Shown here: positions 17,823 through 28,214 of the stretch, one piece after another
Layout of the letters: every line of letters starts with the position of its first letter
Position numbering within the stretch: the first letter of the stretch is position 1
Origin: Pseudomonas sp. Seg1
GTDB lineage: Bacteria; Pseudomonadota; Gammaproteobacteria; Pseudomonadales; Pseudomonadaceae
Assembly (NCBI RefSeq): GCF_018326005.1
Contig: NZ_AP021903.1
Location: 2,730,001 to 2,794,000 of the forward strand
Length of the DNA stretch: 64,000 nucleotides
Reading direction: 5' to 3'
The notes under the pieces: generated by a model
The model's input: only the letters and a program-made list of their open reading frames with translations
The model's database searches: none
What the model was told of the DNA's origin: nothing
Translations under genes and position numbers: made by a program

Positions 17823-18842
17823 TCACTTCCTCGGGTCGAAGGCATCGCGAGCGGACTCGCCGATAAACACCAGCAAACTCAACATCAGCGCCAGCACGGC
17901 AAACGCGCTCATACCCAGCCACGGTGCTTGCAGGTTGGACTTGCCCTGCGCGACCAGTTCACCCAGCGACGGACTGCCGGCCGGCAAGCCGAAACCAAGG
18001 AAGTCCAGCGCGGTGAGGGTGCCGATGGCGCCGGTGAGGATGAACGGCATGAACGTCATGGTCGAGACCATGGCGTTGGGCAGGATGTGGCGGAACATGA
18101 TCGCACCGTTCTGCATGCCCAGCGCCCGGGCTGCGCGCACGTATTCGAGGTTGCGGCCACGGAGGAACTCGGCGCGCACCACATCGACCAGGCTCATCCA
18201 CGAAAACAGCAGCATGATCCCCAGCAGCCACCAGAAATTCGGCTGGACGAAACTGGCGAGAATGATTAGCAGGTACAGCACCGGCAGCCCCGACCAGATC
18301 TCCAGAAAACGCTGCCCGGCCAGATCGACCCAGCCGCCATAGAAACCCTGCAAGGCCCCGGCGATCACGCCAATGATCGAACTCAACACGGTCAGCGTCA
18401 GGGCAAACAGCACCGAAATACGGAAACCGTAAATTACCCGCGCCAGCACATCACGACCCTGATCGTCAGTGCCGAGCAGGTTGTCCGCCGAGGGCGGAGC
18501 CGGCGCCGGGACTTTCAGGTCGTAGTTGATGCTCTGGTAGCTGTAGGGAATCGGCGCCCACAACACCCACGCATCCTTGGCCTTGAGCAGTTCGCGGATG
18601 TACGGGCTCTTGTAGTTGGCTTCCAGCGGGAATTCGCCGCCGAAGGCGGTTTCCGGGTAGCGCTTGATCGCCGGGAAATACCAGTTGTTGTCGTAGTGCA
18701 CCACCAGCGGCTTGTCGTTGGCGATCAGTTCGGCGCCCAGGCTCAGCCCGAACAGCACCAGAAACAGCCACAGCGACCACCAGCCACGCTTGTTGGCCTT
18801 GAACAGTTCGAAGCGGCGGCGGTTGAGAGGGGACAGGTTCAT
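17823..18842 (-). CDS. yejE: ABC transporter permease (YejE / NppC)
   Basis: 339 residues. An N-terminal segment KRGWWSLWLFLVLFGLSLG is membrane-spanning, then comes a large periplasmic loop (about residues 45-130) containing GTDDQGRDVLARVIYGFR, the OppC-type entry motif. About five further helices follow, with the ATPase-contact loop EYVRAARALGMQNGAIMFRH shortened here to its core EYVRAARALG. It pairs with YejB in the membrane. TGAAATG and TGAGATG junctions on both sides indicate coupled translation. Confidence 0.94.
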   Translation of the reverse strand: MNLSPLNRRRFELFKANKRGWWSLWLFLVLFGLSLGAELIANDKPLVVHYDNNWYFPAIKRYPETAFGGEFPLEANYKSPYIRELLKAKDAWVLWAPIPYSYQSINYDLKVPAPAPPSADNLLGTDDQGRDVLARVIYGFRISVLFALTLTVLSSIIGVIAGALQGFYGGWVDLAGQRFLEIWSGLPVLYLLIILASFVQPNFWWLLGIMLLFSWMSLVDVVRAEFLRGRNLEYVRAARALGMQNGAIMFRHILPNAMVSTMTFMPFILTGAIGTLTALDFLGFGLPAGSPSLGELVAQGKSNLQAPWLGMSAFAVLALMLSLLVFIGESARDAFDPRK

Positions 18843-18843
18843 C

Positions 18844-19917
18844 TCAATGCTCCCGGCTTTCGAAGTCGATACGCGGATCGACCAGGGTGTAGGTGAGGTC
18901 GCCGATCAGTTTCACCACCAGCCCCAGCAGGGTGAAGATGAACAGGGTGCCAAACACCACCGGGTAATCGCGGTTGATCGCCGCTTCGAAACTCATAAGG
19001 CCGAGGCCGTCGAGGGAGAAGATCACCTCGACCAGCAACGAGCCGGTGAAGAAAATGCCGATGAACGCCGACGGGAATCCGGCGATCACCAACAGCATGG
19101 CGTTGCGGAACACATGGCCGTAAAGCACACGATGACGGGTCAGCCCCTTGGCCTTGGCGGTGACCACGTATTGCTTGTTGATCTCGTCGAGAAAGCTGTT
19201 TTTGGTCAGCAGGGTCATGGTCGCGAAGTTGCCGATCACCAGGGCCGTCACCGGCAACGCCAAGTGCCAGAAGTAGTCAAGGATCTTGCCGCCCAGGCTC
19301 AGTTCATCGAAGTTGTTCGAGGTCAGCCCGCGTAAAGGGAACCAGTCCAGATAACTGCCGCCGGCAAACACCACGATCAGCAGGATCGCAAAGAGGAACG
19401 CGGGGATCGCGTAGCCGACGATGATTGCCGAACTGGTCCAGACGTCGAAGTGACTGCCGTGCCGCGTGGCCTTGGCGATCCCCAGCGGGATCGACACCAG
19501 GTACATGATCAGCGTGCTCCACAGTCCCAGCGAGATCGACACCGGCATTTTTTCCTTGATCAGGTCGATGACCTTGGCGTCGCGGAAGAAGCTGTCGCCG
19601 AAATCCAGCGAGGCGTAGTTTTTGACCATGATCCACAGGCGTTCCGGGGCCGATTTGTCGAACCCGTACATGTGCTCGATTTCCTTGATCAGCGCCGGGT
19701 CCAGCCCTTGCGCGCCGCGATAGGACGAGCCGGCCACCGACACCTCGGCACCACCGCCGGCAATACGGCTGGTGGCGCCCTCGAAGCCTTCAAGTTTGGC
19801 GATCATCTGCTCCACCGGTCCACCGGGCGCGGCCTGGATGATCACAAAGTTGATCAGCAAAATGCCGAACAAGGTCGGGATGATCAGCAACAGTCGTCGA
19901 AAAATGTACGCCAGCAT
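18844..19917 (-). CDS. yejB: ABC transporter permease (YejB / NppB)
   Basis: 357 residues. The DppB/OppB-type N-terminus [20 protein letters not shown] is followed by a periplasmic loop and five helices; the coupling segment is [20 protein letters not shown] (contact with YejF). The IAGGGAEV insertion and long loop are as in microcin C importers. The gene starts 4 bp after the second binding-protein stop. Confidence 0.94.
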   Translation of the reverse strand: MLAYIFRRLLLIIPTLFGILLINFVIIQAAPGGPVEQMIAKLEGFEGATSRIAGGGAEVSVAGSSYRGAQGLDPALIKEIEHMYGFDKSAPERLWIMVKNYASLDFGDSFFRDAKVIDLIKEKMPVSISLGLWSTLIMYLVSIPLGIAKATRHGSHFDVWTSSAIIVGYAIPAFLFAILLIVVFAGGSYLDWFPLRGLTSNNFDELSLGGKILDYFWHLALPVTALVIGNFATMTLLTKNSFLDEINKQYVVTAKAKGLTRHRVLYGHVFRNAMLLVIAGFPSAFIGIFFTGSLLVEVIFSLDGLGLMSFEAAINRDYPVVFGTLFIFTLLGLVVKLIGDLTYTLVDPRIDFESREH

Positions 19918-19921
19918 CTGA

Positions 19922-21763
19922 TTACTCCGTGCCCACAGGTTCGGCTTGCAGTTGGTTTTGCACTTCTACCGCAGGTTTCGCATCGGGTTTTACCCACCAG
20001 GTGTTAATGCCGATGTCGTACTTGGGGGAAACTTTGGGGTGGCCGATGTGGTTCCAGTACGCCACGCGCCACGTCTTGATGTGCCAGTTGGGAACCACGT
20101 AATAGCCCCACTGCAACACGCGATCCAGCGCCCGGGCGTGGGCCACCAGATTTTTGCGTGAATCGGAGTTGATCAGGTTCTCGACCAGTTGATCGACGAT
20201 CGGATCCTTCAAACCCATGGTGTTGCGGCTGCTCGGCTTGTCGGCGGCGGCGCTCATCCAGTACTCGCGCTGCTCGTTGCCCGGCGAGTTGGACTGCGGG
20301 AAGCTGCCGACCACCATGTCGAAGTCCCGCGAGCGCACACGGTTGATGTACTGCGAGACGTCGACGCGTCGGATCACCAGATCGATGCCGAGGTCGCTGA
20401 GGTTGCGTTTGAACGGCAGCAACACGCGTTCGAATTCGGTCTGCGCCAGCAGGAACTCGATGACCACCGGTTTGCCCGTGGCGTCGACCATTTTGTCGTC
20501 GACGATCTTCCAGCCGGCTTCTTGCAGCAACTGATAGGCCTCGCGCTGTTGGGTGCGGATCATGCCGCTGGCGTCGGTTTTCGGATTCTCGAAGGCTTCG
20601 CTGAACACTTGCGCCGGCAGCTTGCTGCGGAACGGCTCGAGGATCGCCCGTTGATCGGCATCAGGCAGGCCGGTGGCGGCCATTTCCGAGTTCTCGAAAT
20701 AGCTGCGGGTGCGGTAGTAGGCACCGTTGAACAGTTGTTTGTTGGTCCATTCGAAGTCGAACAGCAGACCGAGCGCCTGACGCACGCGTGCATCCTGAAA
20801 AACCGGGCGCCGCAGGTTGAAGACGAAGCCCTGCATGCCGGTCGGATTGCTGTTGGCGATCTGTTCCTTGATCAAGCGACCTTCGGTGACCGCCGGGATG
20901 TTGTAGGCGTTGGCCCAGTTCTTCGCGGTCATTTCCAGCCAGTAATCGAACTGGCCGGCCTTCAGCGCTTCGAGGGCGACGGTGTTGTCGCGGTAGTAAT
21001 CGGTAGTCATCACGTCGAAATTGTAAAAGCCGCGATTGACCGGCAGGTCCTTACCCCAGTAGTCCTTGACCCGTTCGTAACGCACCGAACGGCCAGCCTT
21101 CACTTCGGCGACCTTGTACGGGCCACTGCCGAGCGGAATTTCCAGATTACCTTTGCTGAAATCGCGATCGGCCCACCAGTGTTTCGGCAGCACGGGTAAC
21201 TGGCCGAGGATCAGCGGCAATTCGCGGTTATTGGTGTGCTTGAACTTGAACAGCACCTTGAGCGGGTCTTCGGCGATGACTTCGGCGACATCGCTGTAGT
21301 AACCACGAAACAGCGGCGAACCTTCTTTGGTCAGGGTGTTGAAACTGAACACCACGTCCTCGGCGCGTACCGGGTGACCGTCGTGGAAGTGCGCTTCGGG
21401 GCGCAGGTAGAAACGCACCCAGCTGTTGTCCGGGGCTTTTTCGATCTGGCGGGCGATCAGGCCGTACTCGGTGAACGGCTCATCGAGGCTATGCTTGGTC
21501 AGGGTGTCGTAGATCTGCCCGACGTCATCGGCCGGCACACCTTTGCTGATGAACGGGTTGAGACTATCGAACCCGCCGAAACCGGCCTGACGGAAGACTC
21601 CGCCCTTGGGCGCATCGGCGTTCACGTAATCGAATTGCTTGAAATCGGCCGGGTATTTCGGCGGCTCGTTGTACAGGGTCACGGCGTGCTGCGGGGCGGC
21701 GAAGGCCAGCCCTGCGAACAACAGACCGCTGGCCTGCACGAGCAGGGCGCGGATGGGGCTCAT
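19922..21763 (-). CDS. Periplasmic solute-binding protein of the Yej/Npp importer (second copy, NppA2-like)
   Basis: 613 residues from [10 protein letters not shown], with GGAGAAA before the ATG. The signal peptide ends at [12 protein letters not shown]_bac_5 fold: [20 protein letters not shown] near the N-terminus, [12 protein letters not shown], and [12 protein letters not shown]. The ATG overlaps the stop of the first binding-protein gene (ATGA). It supplies peptide-like ligand to YejBEF. About 600 residues is normal for YejA-type proteins and larger than most dipeptide-binding proteins. Confidence 0.93.
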   Translation of the reverse strand: MSPIRALLVQASGLLFAGLAFAAPQHAVTLYNEPPKYPADFKQFDYVNADAPKGGVFRQAGFGGFDSLNPFISKGVPADDVGQIYDTLTKHSLDEPFTEYGLIARQIEKAPDNSWVRFYLRPEAHFHDGHPVRAEDVVFSFNTLTKEGSPLFRGYYSDVAEVIAEDPLKVLFKFKHTNNRELPLILGQLPVLPKHWWADRDFSKGNLEIPLGSGPYKVAEVKAGRSVRYERVKDYWGKDLPVNRGFYNFDVMTTDYYRDNTVALEALKAGQFDYWLEMTAKNWANAYNIPAVTEGRLIKEQIANSNPTGMQGFVFNLRRPVFQDARVRQALGLLFDFEWTNKQLFNGAYYRTRSYFENSEMAATGLPDADQRAILEPFRSKLPAQVFSEAFENPKTDASGMIRTQQREAYQLLQEAGWKIVDDKMVDATGKPVVIEFLLAQTEFERVLLPFKRNLSDLGIDLVIRRVDVSQYINRVRSRDFDMVVGSFPQSNSPGNEQREYWMSAAADKPSSRNTMGLKDPIVDQLVENLINSDSRKNLVAHARALDRVLQWGYYVVPNWHIKTWRVAYWNHIGHPKVSPKYDIGINTWWVKPDAKPAVEVQNQLQAEPVGTE

Positions 21764-23592
21764 TGATCTTTCTCCGAAGATTTCAGCCACCACGCGCTCA
21801 AGCCCAGGGTATAGGGCGGCGTGGTGACGAAGGCCAACCGGTTGCGGTAGGCCAGACGGTGATAATTGAGGTACCAGTTGGGAATGCTGTAGTGCTGCCA
21901 GAGCAGTACGCGATCGAGCGCCTTGCCGGCGGCGACCTGTTCATCGCGGGTTTGCGCGGCGAGCAATTGTTCGAGCAGGTGATCGATCACAGGATTGGCG
22001 ATGCCCGCGTAATTCTTGCTGCCCTTGACCCCGACCTGGCTGGAGTGGAAGTACTGCCATTGCTCCAGGCCCGGGCTGAGAGTCTGGTTGAGCGTCATCA
22101 GGATCATGTCGAAGCCGAACTGATCGAGGCGTTGTTTGTACTGGGCACGATCCACCGTGCGCAGGCGTGCATCGATGCCGATGCTGTTGAGGTTTTCAAT
22201 GTACGGCTGGAGGATCCGCTCAAGGTTCGGATTGACCAGCAGCAGCTCGAAACTCAACGGCTGGCCGTTGGCGTTTTGCAGGCGCTGGCCGTTGAGCTTC
22301 CAGCCGGCCTCGGCGAGCAGGGCCAGGGCTTTGCGCATGGTTTCCCGAGGAATGCCGCGACCGTCGGTTTGCGGCAGGGTGAACGGCTCGGTGAACAGCT
22401 TGGCCGGCAGTTGTTCCTTGTACGGCTTGAGCATCAGCCATTCATGCCCGACCGGCAGCCCCGTCGCGGAAAACTCGCTGTTGGGGTAATAGCTGGTGGT
22501 GCGCTTGTAGGCGTCGCTGAACAGTGCGCGGTTGGTCCATTCGAAGTCGAACATCAGGCCCAACGCTTCGCGGGTCTTCACATCGGAAAACGTTGCGCGG
22601 CGGGTGTTCATGAACAGGCCTTGGCTCTGGGTCGGGATCTGATGCGGGATCTGCGCTTTGATTACGTCGCCACGGCGTATCGCCGGGAAGTTGTAGCCGT
22701 TGGCCCAGTTCTTGGCCTGATGCTCGATGTAGATGTCGAACTCGCCGGCCTTGAAGGCTTCGAAGGCGACGTCGCTGTCACGGTAGAACTCGACTTCCAT
22801 GCGATCGAAGTTGTATTTGCCGCGATTGACCGGCAAGTCCTTGCCCCAGTAATCCTTGACCCGTTCGAAGATCAACTGCCGACCCGGTGTCACCGAGGTG
22901 ATGCGATACGGCCCGCTGCCCAGTGGCGGCTCAAAAGTGGTCGCTTTGAAATCGCGGTCTTTCCAGTAATGCTGCGGCAGCACCGGCAACTCACCGAGAC
23001 GCAGAATCAACAGCGGATTGCCCGAGCGTTTCATCACGAAGCGAATGCGCTGCTTGTTGAGGATGTCCACCCGCAGCACTTCCTGCAGGGCCGTGCGGTA
23101 CAGCGGATGACCGTCCTTGAGCAGCGTTCGGTAGGAGAAGGCGACGTCGTAGGCGGTGATGGGTGTGCCGTCGTGAAAGCGGGCTTCGGGGCGCAGATTG
23201 AAGACGACCCAGCTGCGGTCCTCGCTGTACTCCACCGATTGCGCGATCAAGCCATAACTGGACGCCGGTTCATCACCGGACGGCGAGTATTGGCCGGTGC
23301 CGACCATCAGCGGCTCGTTCAGCTCGTTGATGCCGTACTGGAGGAAATTTGGCGTGGTCACCGGGCTGGTGCCCTTGAAAGTGTAAGGGTTCACCGTATC
23401 GAAGGTGCCGAACGCCATCACCCGCAACGTACCGCCCTTGGGCGCTTGCGGGTTGACCCAGTCGAAGTGGGTAAATCTGGCCGGGTACTTGAGCGTGCCG
23501 AACTGCGCATAACCGTGACTTTCGGTAATCGTCGCGCTTGCGGTTGAGCTCAAGGCCAGGCTGATCAGGAGCAGGAGGAGGGGACGCTTCAA
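21760..23592 (-). CDS. Periplasmic solute-binding protein of the Yej/Npp importer (first copy, NppA1-like)
   Basis: 610 residues. The signal peptide is MKRPLLLLLISLALSSTASA. It is clearly related to the following gene product along the whole length (shared [58 protein letters not shown]), so the two arose by duplication. Known for the P. aeruginosa counterpart system: uptake of peptidyl-nucleoside antibiotics and microcin C-like compounds. It is the first gene of the operon; the promoter should lie in 23593-23713. Confidence 0.93.
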   Translation of the reverse strand: MKRPLLLLLISLALSSTASATITESHGYAQFGTLKYPARFTHFDWVNPQAPKGGTLRVMAFGTFDTVNPYTFKGTSPVTTPNFLQYGINELNEPLMVGTGQYSPSGDEPASSYGLIAQSVEYSEDRSWVVFNLRPEARFHDGTPITAYDVAFSYRTLLKDGHPLYRTALQEVLRVDILNKQRIRFVMKRSGNPLLILRLGELPVLPQHYWKDRDFKATTFEPPLGSGPYRITSVTPGRQLIFERVKDYWGKDLPVNRGKYNFDRMEVEFYRDSDVAFEAFKAGEFDIYIEHQAKNWANGYNFPAIRRGDVIKAQIPHQIPTQSQGLFMNTRRATFSDVKTREALGLMFDFEWTNRALFSDAYKRTTSYYPNSEFSATGLPVGHEWLMLKPYKEQLPAKLFTEPFTLPQTDGRGIPRETMRKALALLAEAGWKLNGQRLQNANGQPLSFELLLVNPNLERILQPYIENLNSIGIDARLRTVDRAQYKQRLDQFGFDMILMTLNQTLSPGLEQWQYFHSSQVGVKGSKNYAGIANPVIDHLLEQLLAAQTRDEQVAAGKALDRVLLWQHYSIPNWYLNYHRLAYRNRLAFVTTPPYTLGLSAWWLKSSEKDQ

Positions 23593-23713
23593 GTCAGATC
23601 CGATCCAGGCGGCTTGGGCTTAGTGGGCCGTACAGTAACAGCTTGTCTGGACAGGAAAAAGATCGGGGGTTAATGGCTGGTTAATCGCTGCGCGATGTTG
23701 AGCCTATTTACTT

Positions 23714-23820
23714 CTGTGGTGAGGGGATTTATCCCCGATGGGGTGCGGAGCAGCCCTTCTTTGCTCTTGAAGAAGCGGACTGCTGCGCAGTCCATCGGGG
23801 ATAAATCCCCTCGCCACAGG
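23714..23820. repeat. Intergenic inverted repeat, GGGGATTTATCCCC family
   Basis: CTGTGGTGAGGGGATTTATC at the left and GATAAATCCCCTCGCCACAG at the right, with a second inner pair around GCGGAGCAG / CTGCTGCGCAG. The same element occurs at 57716-57842. Confidence 0.88.
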
Positions 23821-23854
23821 GTTCCGCCTGGCACAAAACAATCGGCAATAAAAA

Positions 23855-23876
23855 AGCCCCTGAAATTTCAGGGGCT
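23855..23876 (-). terminator. Intrinsic terminator of mltD (bidirectional)
   Basis: AGCCCCTGAAATTTCAGGGGCT is a perfect palindrome with A-tracts on the left and CTTTT on the right, only seven bases beyond the mltD stop. Confidence 0.92.
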
Positions 23877-23882
23877 CTTTTA

Positions 23883-25346
23883 TCAACGCGACTGATAAAC
23901 CGTAAGCATCTGCCCCGGTTTCAACGCCTTGCCCGCACCCGGATTCCAGCGCTTGAGATGTTGCATCTCAACGTTGAAACGCTTGGCGACCACGTATAGC
24001 GTGTCGCCGCGTTTGACCTTGTATCGGGTCTGCTGCTGGCTGTCGTCATTGCCTTTGCTTTTGCTGTTGGCCGCAATTACCGTGTTGACCCGGCCGGACT
24101 TGCGCGCCGGAGCGCGCTTGGTGGTGTCCTGCATGACGAGGGTCTGGCCGACCTTGAGGTTCTTGCCGGTCAGCTTGTTCCAGCGCTGCAGATCCTTCAC
24201 TTCGACCTTGTTGGCCTTGGCGATGGAACCGAGGTTGTCGCCACGCTTCACGCGATAGGCGCGCTTGAGCTGCGCCACTTCCGAAGGATCGGCGCCTTCG
24301 AACACCGGTTTCAGTGAACGCGGGCTGATCAGCTCTTCCGGACGCATGGTTTGCAGACTGGCCGTCAGCAATTGCGCCTTCGACGTTGGTACCAGCAGAT
24401 GCTGAGGGCCGTCGATGGTGGTGCGCTGCTTGAACGCCGGATTGAGCTGGAACAGTTCGTCTTCGTCGATGTTGGCAACGGCAGCAACCTTGGACAGGTC
24501 CATGCGCTGGTTGATCTCGACGACCTGGAAGTACGGTTCGTTGGCGATCGGGTTGAGGTTGACCCCGTAGGCTTCCGGTGCCAGTACCACTTGCGACAGG
24601 GCCAGCAGCTTCGGCACGTACGCCTGGGTTTCCGCCGGCAGCGGCAGGTTCCAGTAATCGGTTGGCAGGCCAAGCTTCTCGTTACGTTCGATGGCGCGGC
24701 TGACCGTGCCTTCGCCGGCGTTGTACGCCGCCAGGGCCAGCAGCCAGTCGCCGTTGAACATGTCGTGCAGACGGGTCAGGTAATCCATCGCCGCGGTGGT
24801 CGAGGCGGTGATATCGCGACGGCCATCATAGAAACGGGTCTGGCGCAGGTTGAAGTAACGCCCGGTGGAAGGAATGAATTGCCACAGGCCCACCGCATCG
24901 GCGCGGGAATAGGCCATCGGGTTGTAGGCGCTTTCAATCACTGGCAGCAGGGCCAGTTCCAGCGGCATGTTGCGTTCTTCGAGGCGTTCGACGATGTAGT
25001 GGATGTAGAGACTGCCGCGTTCGCCGGCATTCTCGAGGAAAGAGGGATTACTGGCGAACCACAGGCGCTGTTGCTCGATGCGCGGGTTTACGCCCAGGCC
25101 TTCCTGCAACTGGAAGCCTTGGCGCATGCGCTCCCAGATGTCCTGGGGAACCTGTGGGCTGGGCTTCTCGCTCAGCCAGATCGGCTTCTGCTTGGCTCGC
25201 GCAGCGATATTCGGCGTATGCGTCGCTTCAGTCTGCGGAGCATGGCTGGAACAGCCCGCCAGCGTGGCGGACACAGCCACCGCAATGGCTTGCGCCAGGC
25301 GGGTCAATGCGTCTGAATTGACGGACTTACGTATGGATGACGACAT
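23883..25346 (-). CDS. mltD: Membrane-bound lytic murein transglycosylase D
   Basis: 487 residues from MSSSIRKSVN; an in-frame TTG at 25370 is less likely. A lipobox VSATLAGC makes it a lipoprotein. The SLT catalytic domain lies at about residues 115-240, with the catalytic Glu in LPVIESAYNPMAYS, then AVGLWQFIPSTGRYF and ALAAYNAGEGTVSRAI. Two LysM peptidoglycan-binding repeats end the protein (YRVKRGDNLGSIAKANKVEV and YKVKRGDTLYVVAKRFNVEM). It cleaves glycan strands, forming anhydromuramyl ends. It lies with gloB on the same strand (99 bp apart). Confidence 0.96.
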   Translation of the reverse strand: MSSSIRKSVNSDALTRLAQAIAVAVSATLAGCSSHAPQTEATHTPNIAARAKQKPIWLSEKPSPQVPQDIWERMRQGFQLQEGLGVNPRIEQQRLWFASNPSFLENAGERGSLYIHYIVERLEERNMPLELALLPVIESAYNPMAYSRADAVGLWQFIPSTGRYFNLRQTRFYDGRRDITASTTAAMDYLTRLHDMFNGDWLLALAAYNAGEGTVSRAIERNEKLGLPTDYWNLPLPAETQAYVPKLLALSQVVLAPEAYGVNLNPIANEPYFQVVEINQRMDLSKVAAVANIDEDELFQLNPAFKQRTTIDGPQHLLVPTSKAQLLTASLQTMRPEELISPRSLKPVFEGADPSEVAQLKRAYRVKRGDNLGSIAKANKVEVKDLQRWNKLTGKNLKVGQTLVMQDTTKRAPARKSGRVNTVIAANSKSKGNDDSQQQTRYKVKRGDTLYVVAKRFNVEMQHLKRWNPGAGKALKPGQMLTVYQSR

Positions 25347-25445
25347 TGGCTGGAAGTAAGTTCCGGGCAAAAATGTCGGGCGATTCTAGAAAGCGCACCC
25401 CTTGCGGTCAACCATTCAGAATTTTTGTACCAAGCCGTGAGTCAC

Positions 25446-26213
25446 TTAGAACTTATCTTTCCATGCCCGCAGGGCCGCAAAAACCTCACTCGGCGCCCGG
25501 TTTTGAGCGCCTGTCCGTTCGTCCACTTTTTGTGTAACTAATGTTTCAGAGGTGCGTAAAAACGGATTTGTGAGCTTTTCCAGGGCAAGGGTCGAGGGCA
25601 GGGTCATGACGCCGTTCTGCCGTTGCTGGGTAACTTTTTCCAGACGGGCGGCAATGTCCGGGTTACTCGGCTCGACGGCAGCGGCAAACTTGAGATTGCT
25701 CAGGGTGTATTCGTGGGTGCAGTAGACCAGCGTATCTTCAGGCAACGCGGCGAGGCGGCTTAGCGAATGATGCATTTGCTCTGGAGTGCCCTCGAACAAG
25801 CGGCCGCAACCGGCTGCAAACAGGGTGTCACCGCAGAACAGCAGGCCGTGGTGATAATAGGCAATGTGTCCCAAGGTGTGACCGGGCACCGCATAGACAT
25901 CGAAGTCCCAGCCGAGCACGCTGACGTTGTCATTGTCCTTGAGGGCCACGTCCCGCGCCGGGATGTTTTCGCTGGCCGGGCCGTAAACTTTCGCACCGGT
26001 CGCCGCTTTCAAGCGTTCGACGCCACCGACATGGTCATGGTGATGGTGGGTGATCAGAATGTCGCTCAGCACCCAGCCCGGATGGGCGGTGAGCCAGGCC
26101 TGGACGGGCGCAGCATCGCCCGGATCGACCACCGCGCAGCGTTGGCTGCGGTGATCCTGTAACAACCAGATGTAGTTGTCGGTGAACGCGGGCAGGGCAC
26201 TGATCTGTATCAT
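25446..26213 (-). CDS. gloB: Hydroxyacylglutathione hydrolase (glyoxalase II)
   Basis: 255 residues from [10 protein letters not shown]. It hydrolyses S-lactoylglutathione to lactate and glutathione, the second step of methylglyoxal detoxification. The dinuclear metal site is in [10 protein letters not shown] (His56-His61), with [11 protein letters not shown], the bridging Asp in [19 protein letters not shown], and [14 protein letters not shown] near residue 165. The C-terminal GloB domain ends in LRAWKDKF. Divergent from the methyltransferase at 26280, with a short shared promoter region. Confidence 0.97.
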   Translation of the reverse strand: MIQISALPAFTDNYIWLLQDHRSQRCAVVDPGDAAPVQAWLTAHPGWVLSDILITHHHHDHVGGVERLKAATGAKVYGPASENIPARDVALKDNDNVSVLGWDFDVYAVPGHTLGHIAYYHHGLLFCGDTLFAAGCGRLFEGTPEQMHHSLSRLAALPEDTLVYCTHEYTLSNLKFAAAVEPSNPDIAARLEKVTQQRQNGVMTLPSTLALEKLTNPFLRTSETLVTQKVDERTGAQNRAPSEVFAALRAWKDKF

Positions 26214-26279
26214 CGTCGGAATTCGCCAAGCGGAAAACATTGGCGCATCTTAGTAGTTCCTGGCGCGTTGGAGAATGAC

Positions 26280-27038
26280 ATGACCGATAAAGCGTTCGCT
26301 CAGGCCGATCCCGACTGGCTGGCGTTGATCAGCGCCGCCCGCGAATGGCTGTCGGGCCCGCTCGGGCAGTTTCTGCTCGATGAAGAGCGGCGCATGCTCG
26401 AAGACGAGCTGGGCCGGTTCTTTGGTGGTTATCTGGTGCATTACGGGCCATCCGCCGAAACCCCGCCGGCAGCGCCGCAAGTGCAGCGTAATGTGCGCCT
26501 CGGTGCGCCGTTGCCCGGTGTCGAAATCGTTTGCGAAGAGCAAGCTTGGCCGCTCAGCGAACATGCTGCCGATGTCGTAGTAATGCAGCACGGTCTGGAT
26601 TTCTGTCTGTCGCCCCACGGTTTGCTGCGTGAAGCGGCGAGCAGCGTGCGCCCCGGCGGGCATCTGCTGATCATCGGCATCAACCCCTGGAGCACTTGGG
26701 GCCTGCGTCACGTATTCGCCCACGATGCCTTGCGTCAGGCCCGTTGCATCTCGCCATCACGGGTCGCCGACTGGCTCAATCTGCTGGGCTTTGCGCTGGA
26801 GAAACGCCGCTTCGGGTGCTATCGTCCGCCGCTCGCGTCGCCCAAGTGGCAAGCCCGTCTGGCCGGCTGGGAGCGCAAGGCCGGTGACTGGCAATTGTCG
26901 GGTGGCGGCTTCTATTTATTGGTCGCGCGCAAGATCGTGGTCGGACTGCGGCCGCTGCGTCAGGAACGTCGCGAGCCGATGGGCAAGCTGATTCCGCTGC
27001 CGATGGCCAAGGTCAACCGTCGCCGTATCGAACCGTAA
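26280..27038 (+). CDS. SAM-dependent methyltransferase-like protein
   Basis: 252 residues from MTDKAFAQADPDW, with GGAG seven bases before the ATG; a TTG at 26268 is a weaker choice. Methyltransf_11-type features are DVVVMQHGLDFCLSPHGLLRE and VRPGGHLLIIGINPWSTWG, but the usual glycine-rich motif I is degenerate (LPGVEIVCEEQAWP), so SAM binding is not certain. It lies beside gloB as in other pseudomonads. The C-terminal tail is basic. Substrate unknown. Confidence 0.88.
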   Translation: MTDKAFAQADPDWLALISAAREWLSGPLGQFLLDEERRMLEDELGRFFGGYLVHYGPSAETPPAAPQVQRNVRLGAPLPGVEIVCEEQAWPLSEHAADVVVMQHGLDFCLSPHGLLREAASSVRPGGHLLIIGINPWSTWGLRHVFAHDALRQARCISPSRVADWLNLLGFALEKRRFGCYRPPLASPKWQARLAGWERKAGDWQLSGGGFYLLVARKIVVGLRPLRQERREPMGKLIPLPMAKVNRRRIEP

Positions 27039-27129
27039 ACCTTCTTTTATTTGTGGCCGGGTGTGTCCCGGCCCGGGCTATCGTCGATCCGTGATCGGTG
27101 AGGCACACATTTATTCTGGATAGAGTGGC

Positions 27130-27600
27130 ATGAGCGAAAGCGTTGAAAGCGTCGACACCGTAGAACTGTTCACCGATGGCGCCTGCAAGGGCAACCCCGG
27201 CCCGGGCGGCTGGGGCGCGTTGCTGGTGTGCAAGGGCGTCGAAAAGGAACTGTGGGGCGGCGAGGCCAATACCACCAACAACCGCATGGAGCTGCTCGGC
27301 GCCATCCGTGGCCTCGAAGCGCTCAAGCGCCCGTGCGAAGTGCTGCTGGTGACCGACTCACAGTACGTGATGAAGGGCATCAACGAGTGGATGGCCAACT
27401 GGAAAAAGCGCGGCTGGAAAACCGCTGCGAAAGAACCGGTAAAAAATGCTGACCTGTGGAAGGAGCTGGATGAGCAGGTCAACCGCCACAAGGTCACCTG
27501 GAAATGGGTGCGTGGGCACATTGGGCATCACGGTAACGAGCGGGCTGACCAACTCGCCAATCGTGGCGTAGATGAAGTTCGCGGTTACAAGCAGACCTGA
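27130..27600 (+). CDS. rnhA: Ribonuclease HI
   Basis: 156 residues. It degrades RNA in RNA-DNA hybrids, including R-loops and Okazaki primers. The catalytic acids are Asp16 ([16 protein letters not shown]), Glu54 ([10 protein letters not shown]), Asp76 (LVTDSQYV) and the Asp of [10 protein letters not shown]; the conserved His is in RGHIGHHGN. The basic handle region [12 protein letters not shown] is present, as in E. coli RNase HI. An ATG at 27130 gives a ten-residue extension of the usual N-terminus. Confidence 0.97.
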   Translation: MSESVESVDTVELFTDGACKGNPGPGGWGALLVCKGVEKELWGGEANTTNNRMELLGAIRGLEALKRPCEVLLVTDSQYVMKGINEWMANWKKRGWKTAAKEPVKNADLWKELDEQVNRHKVTWKWVRGHIGHHGNERADQLANRGVDEVRGYKQT

Positions 27601-27628
27601 GTCGTTCCTGACGTACTGCGGTGCGGCC

Positions 27629-27709
27629 ATTCTCGAGCAAGCCCGCTGCCACAGGGGCTTTGTGCACGACACAGATCCAATGTGGGAGCGAGCCTGATCG
27701 CGAAGAACG
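27629..27709. repeat. Degenerate REP pair
   Basis: CATTCTCGAGCAAGCCCGCT and TGTGGGAGCGAGCCTGATCG are mismatched arms of the GAGCGAGCCTGCTCGC family, placed between the convergent rnhA and DUF2388 genes. Confidence 0.65.
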
Positions 27710-27720
27710 ATAACGCGGAC

Positions 27721-28026
27721 TCACAGAATCAAAATAGCCTCGGCCAGTTGCTGGTCGGTGTATTCCGAATCCTTCAGCACCTCCCTGATCCGCAAAAACG
27801 CCGCCTCCATCCGCGCCCCGCGAATCTCCCCGCCACTCCCCACAAACGCCGCCGCATCATCTTTCGCCGCCAGCACAATCTTCTCGTCCTTGAACGATCC
27901 GCTGGTGCCTTTGCTGGAGCTGAGAATCAGGCTCATGGTGATGTCGGTGCTGATGACGAAACTGGTGGCATGCGCTTGCGCAATCAGCAAACAGCCGCCC
28001 AGCAATAAAACCTGTGCAGTCTTCAT
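27721..28026 (-). CDS. DUF2388 family exported protein
   Basis: 101 residues. The signal peptide is MKTAQVLLLGGCLLIAQAHA, then the mature start TSFVISTDITM. The pattern KIVLAAKDDAAAFVGSGGEIRGARMEAAF is typical of DUF2388 (TIGR02448), a family found almost only in Pseudomonas, whose role is unknown. It is usually periplasmic and about 100 residues long, as here. Single gene between rnhA and dnaQ. Confidence 0.85.
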   Translation of the reverse strand: MKTAQVLLLGGCLLIAQAHATSFVISTDITMSLILSSSKGTSGSFKDEKIVLAAKDDAAAFVGSGGEIRGARMEAAFLRIREVLKDSEYTDQQLAEAILIL

Positions 28027-28214
28027 GACGCGTTCAAATCCGTGGGAAACAAGCCGCGCACGCTAACAAGTCGATTCCCGGCAGACTTTATGAACATTGC
28101 TAATGATTGTTAAAAACTGCATGAGCGCCGATCACCTGGCGGTGCGCGACTCACCCTGCGGGCGTGTTAACATCCGCGTTTTTGCACGATTGACCCGTTG
28201 AGAGCTGAGCACTG

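Noticed and set aside
21763..23547. 594-residue open frame on the + strand
   Set aside because: It lies opposite a well-supported solute-binding protein gene; its composition (many Arg, Gln, Val, His) is that of an antisense shadow in GC-rich DNA.
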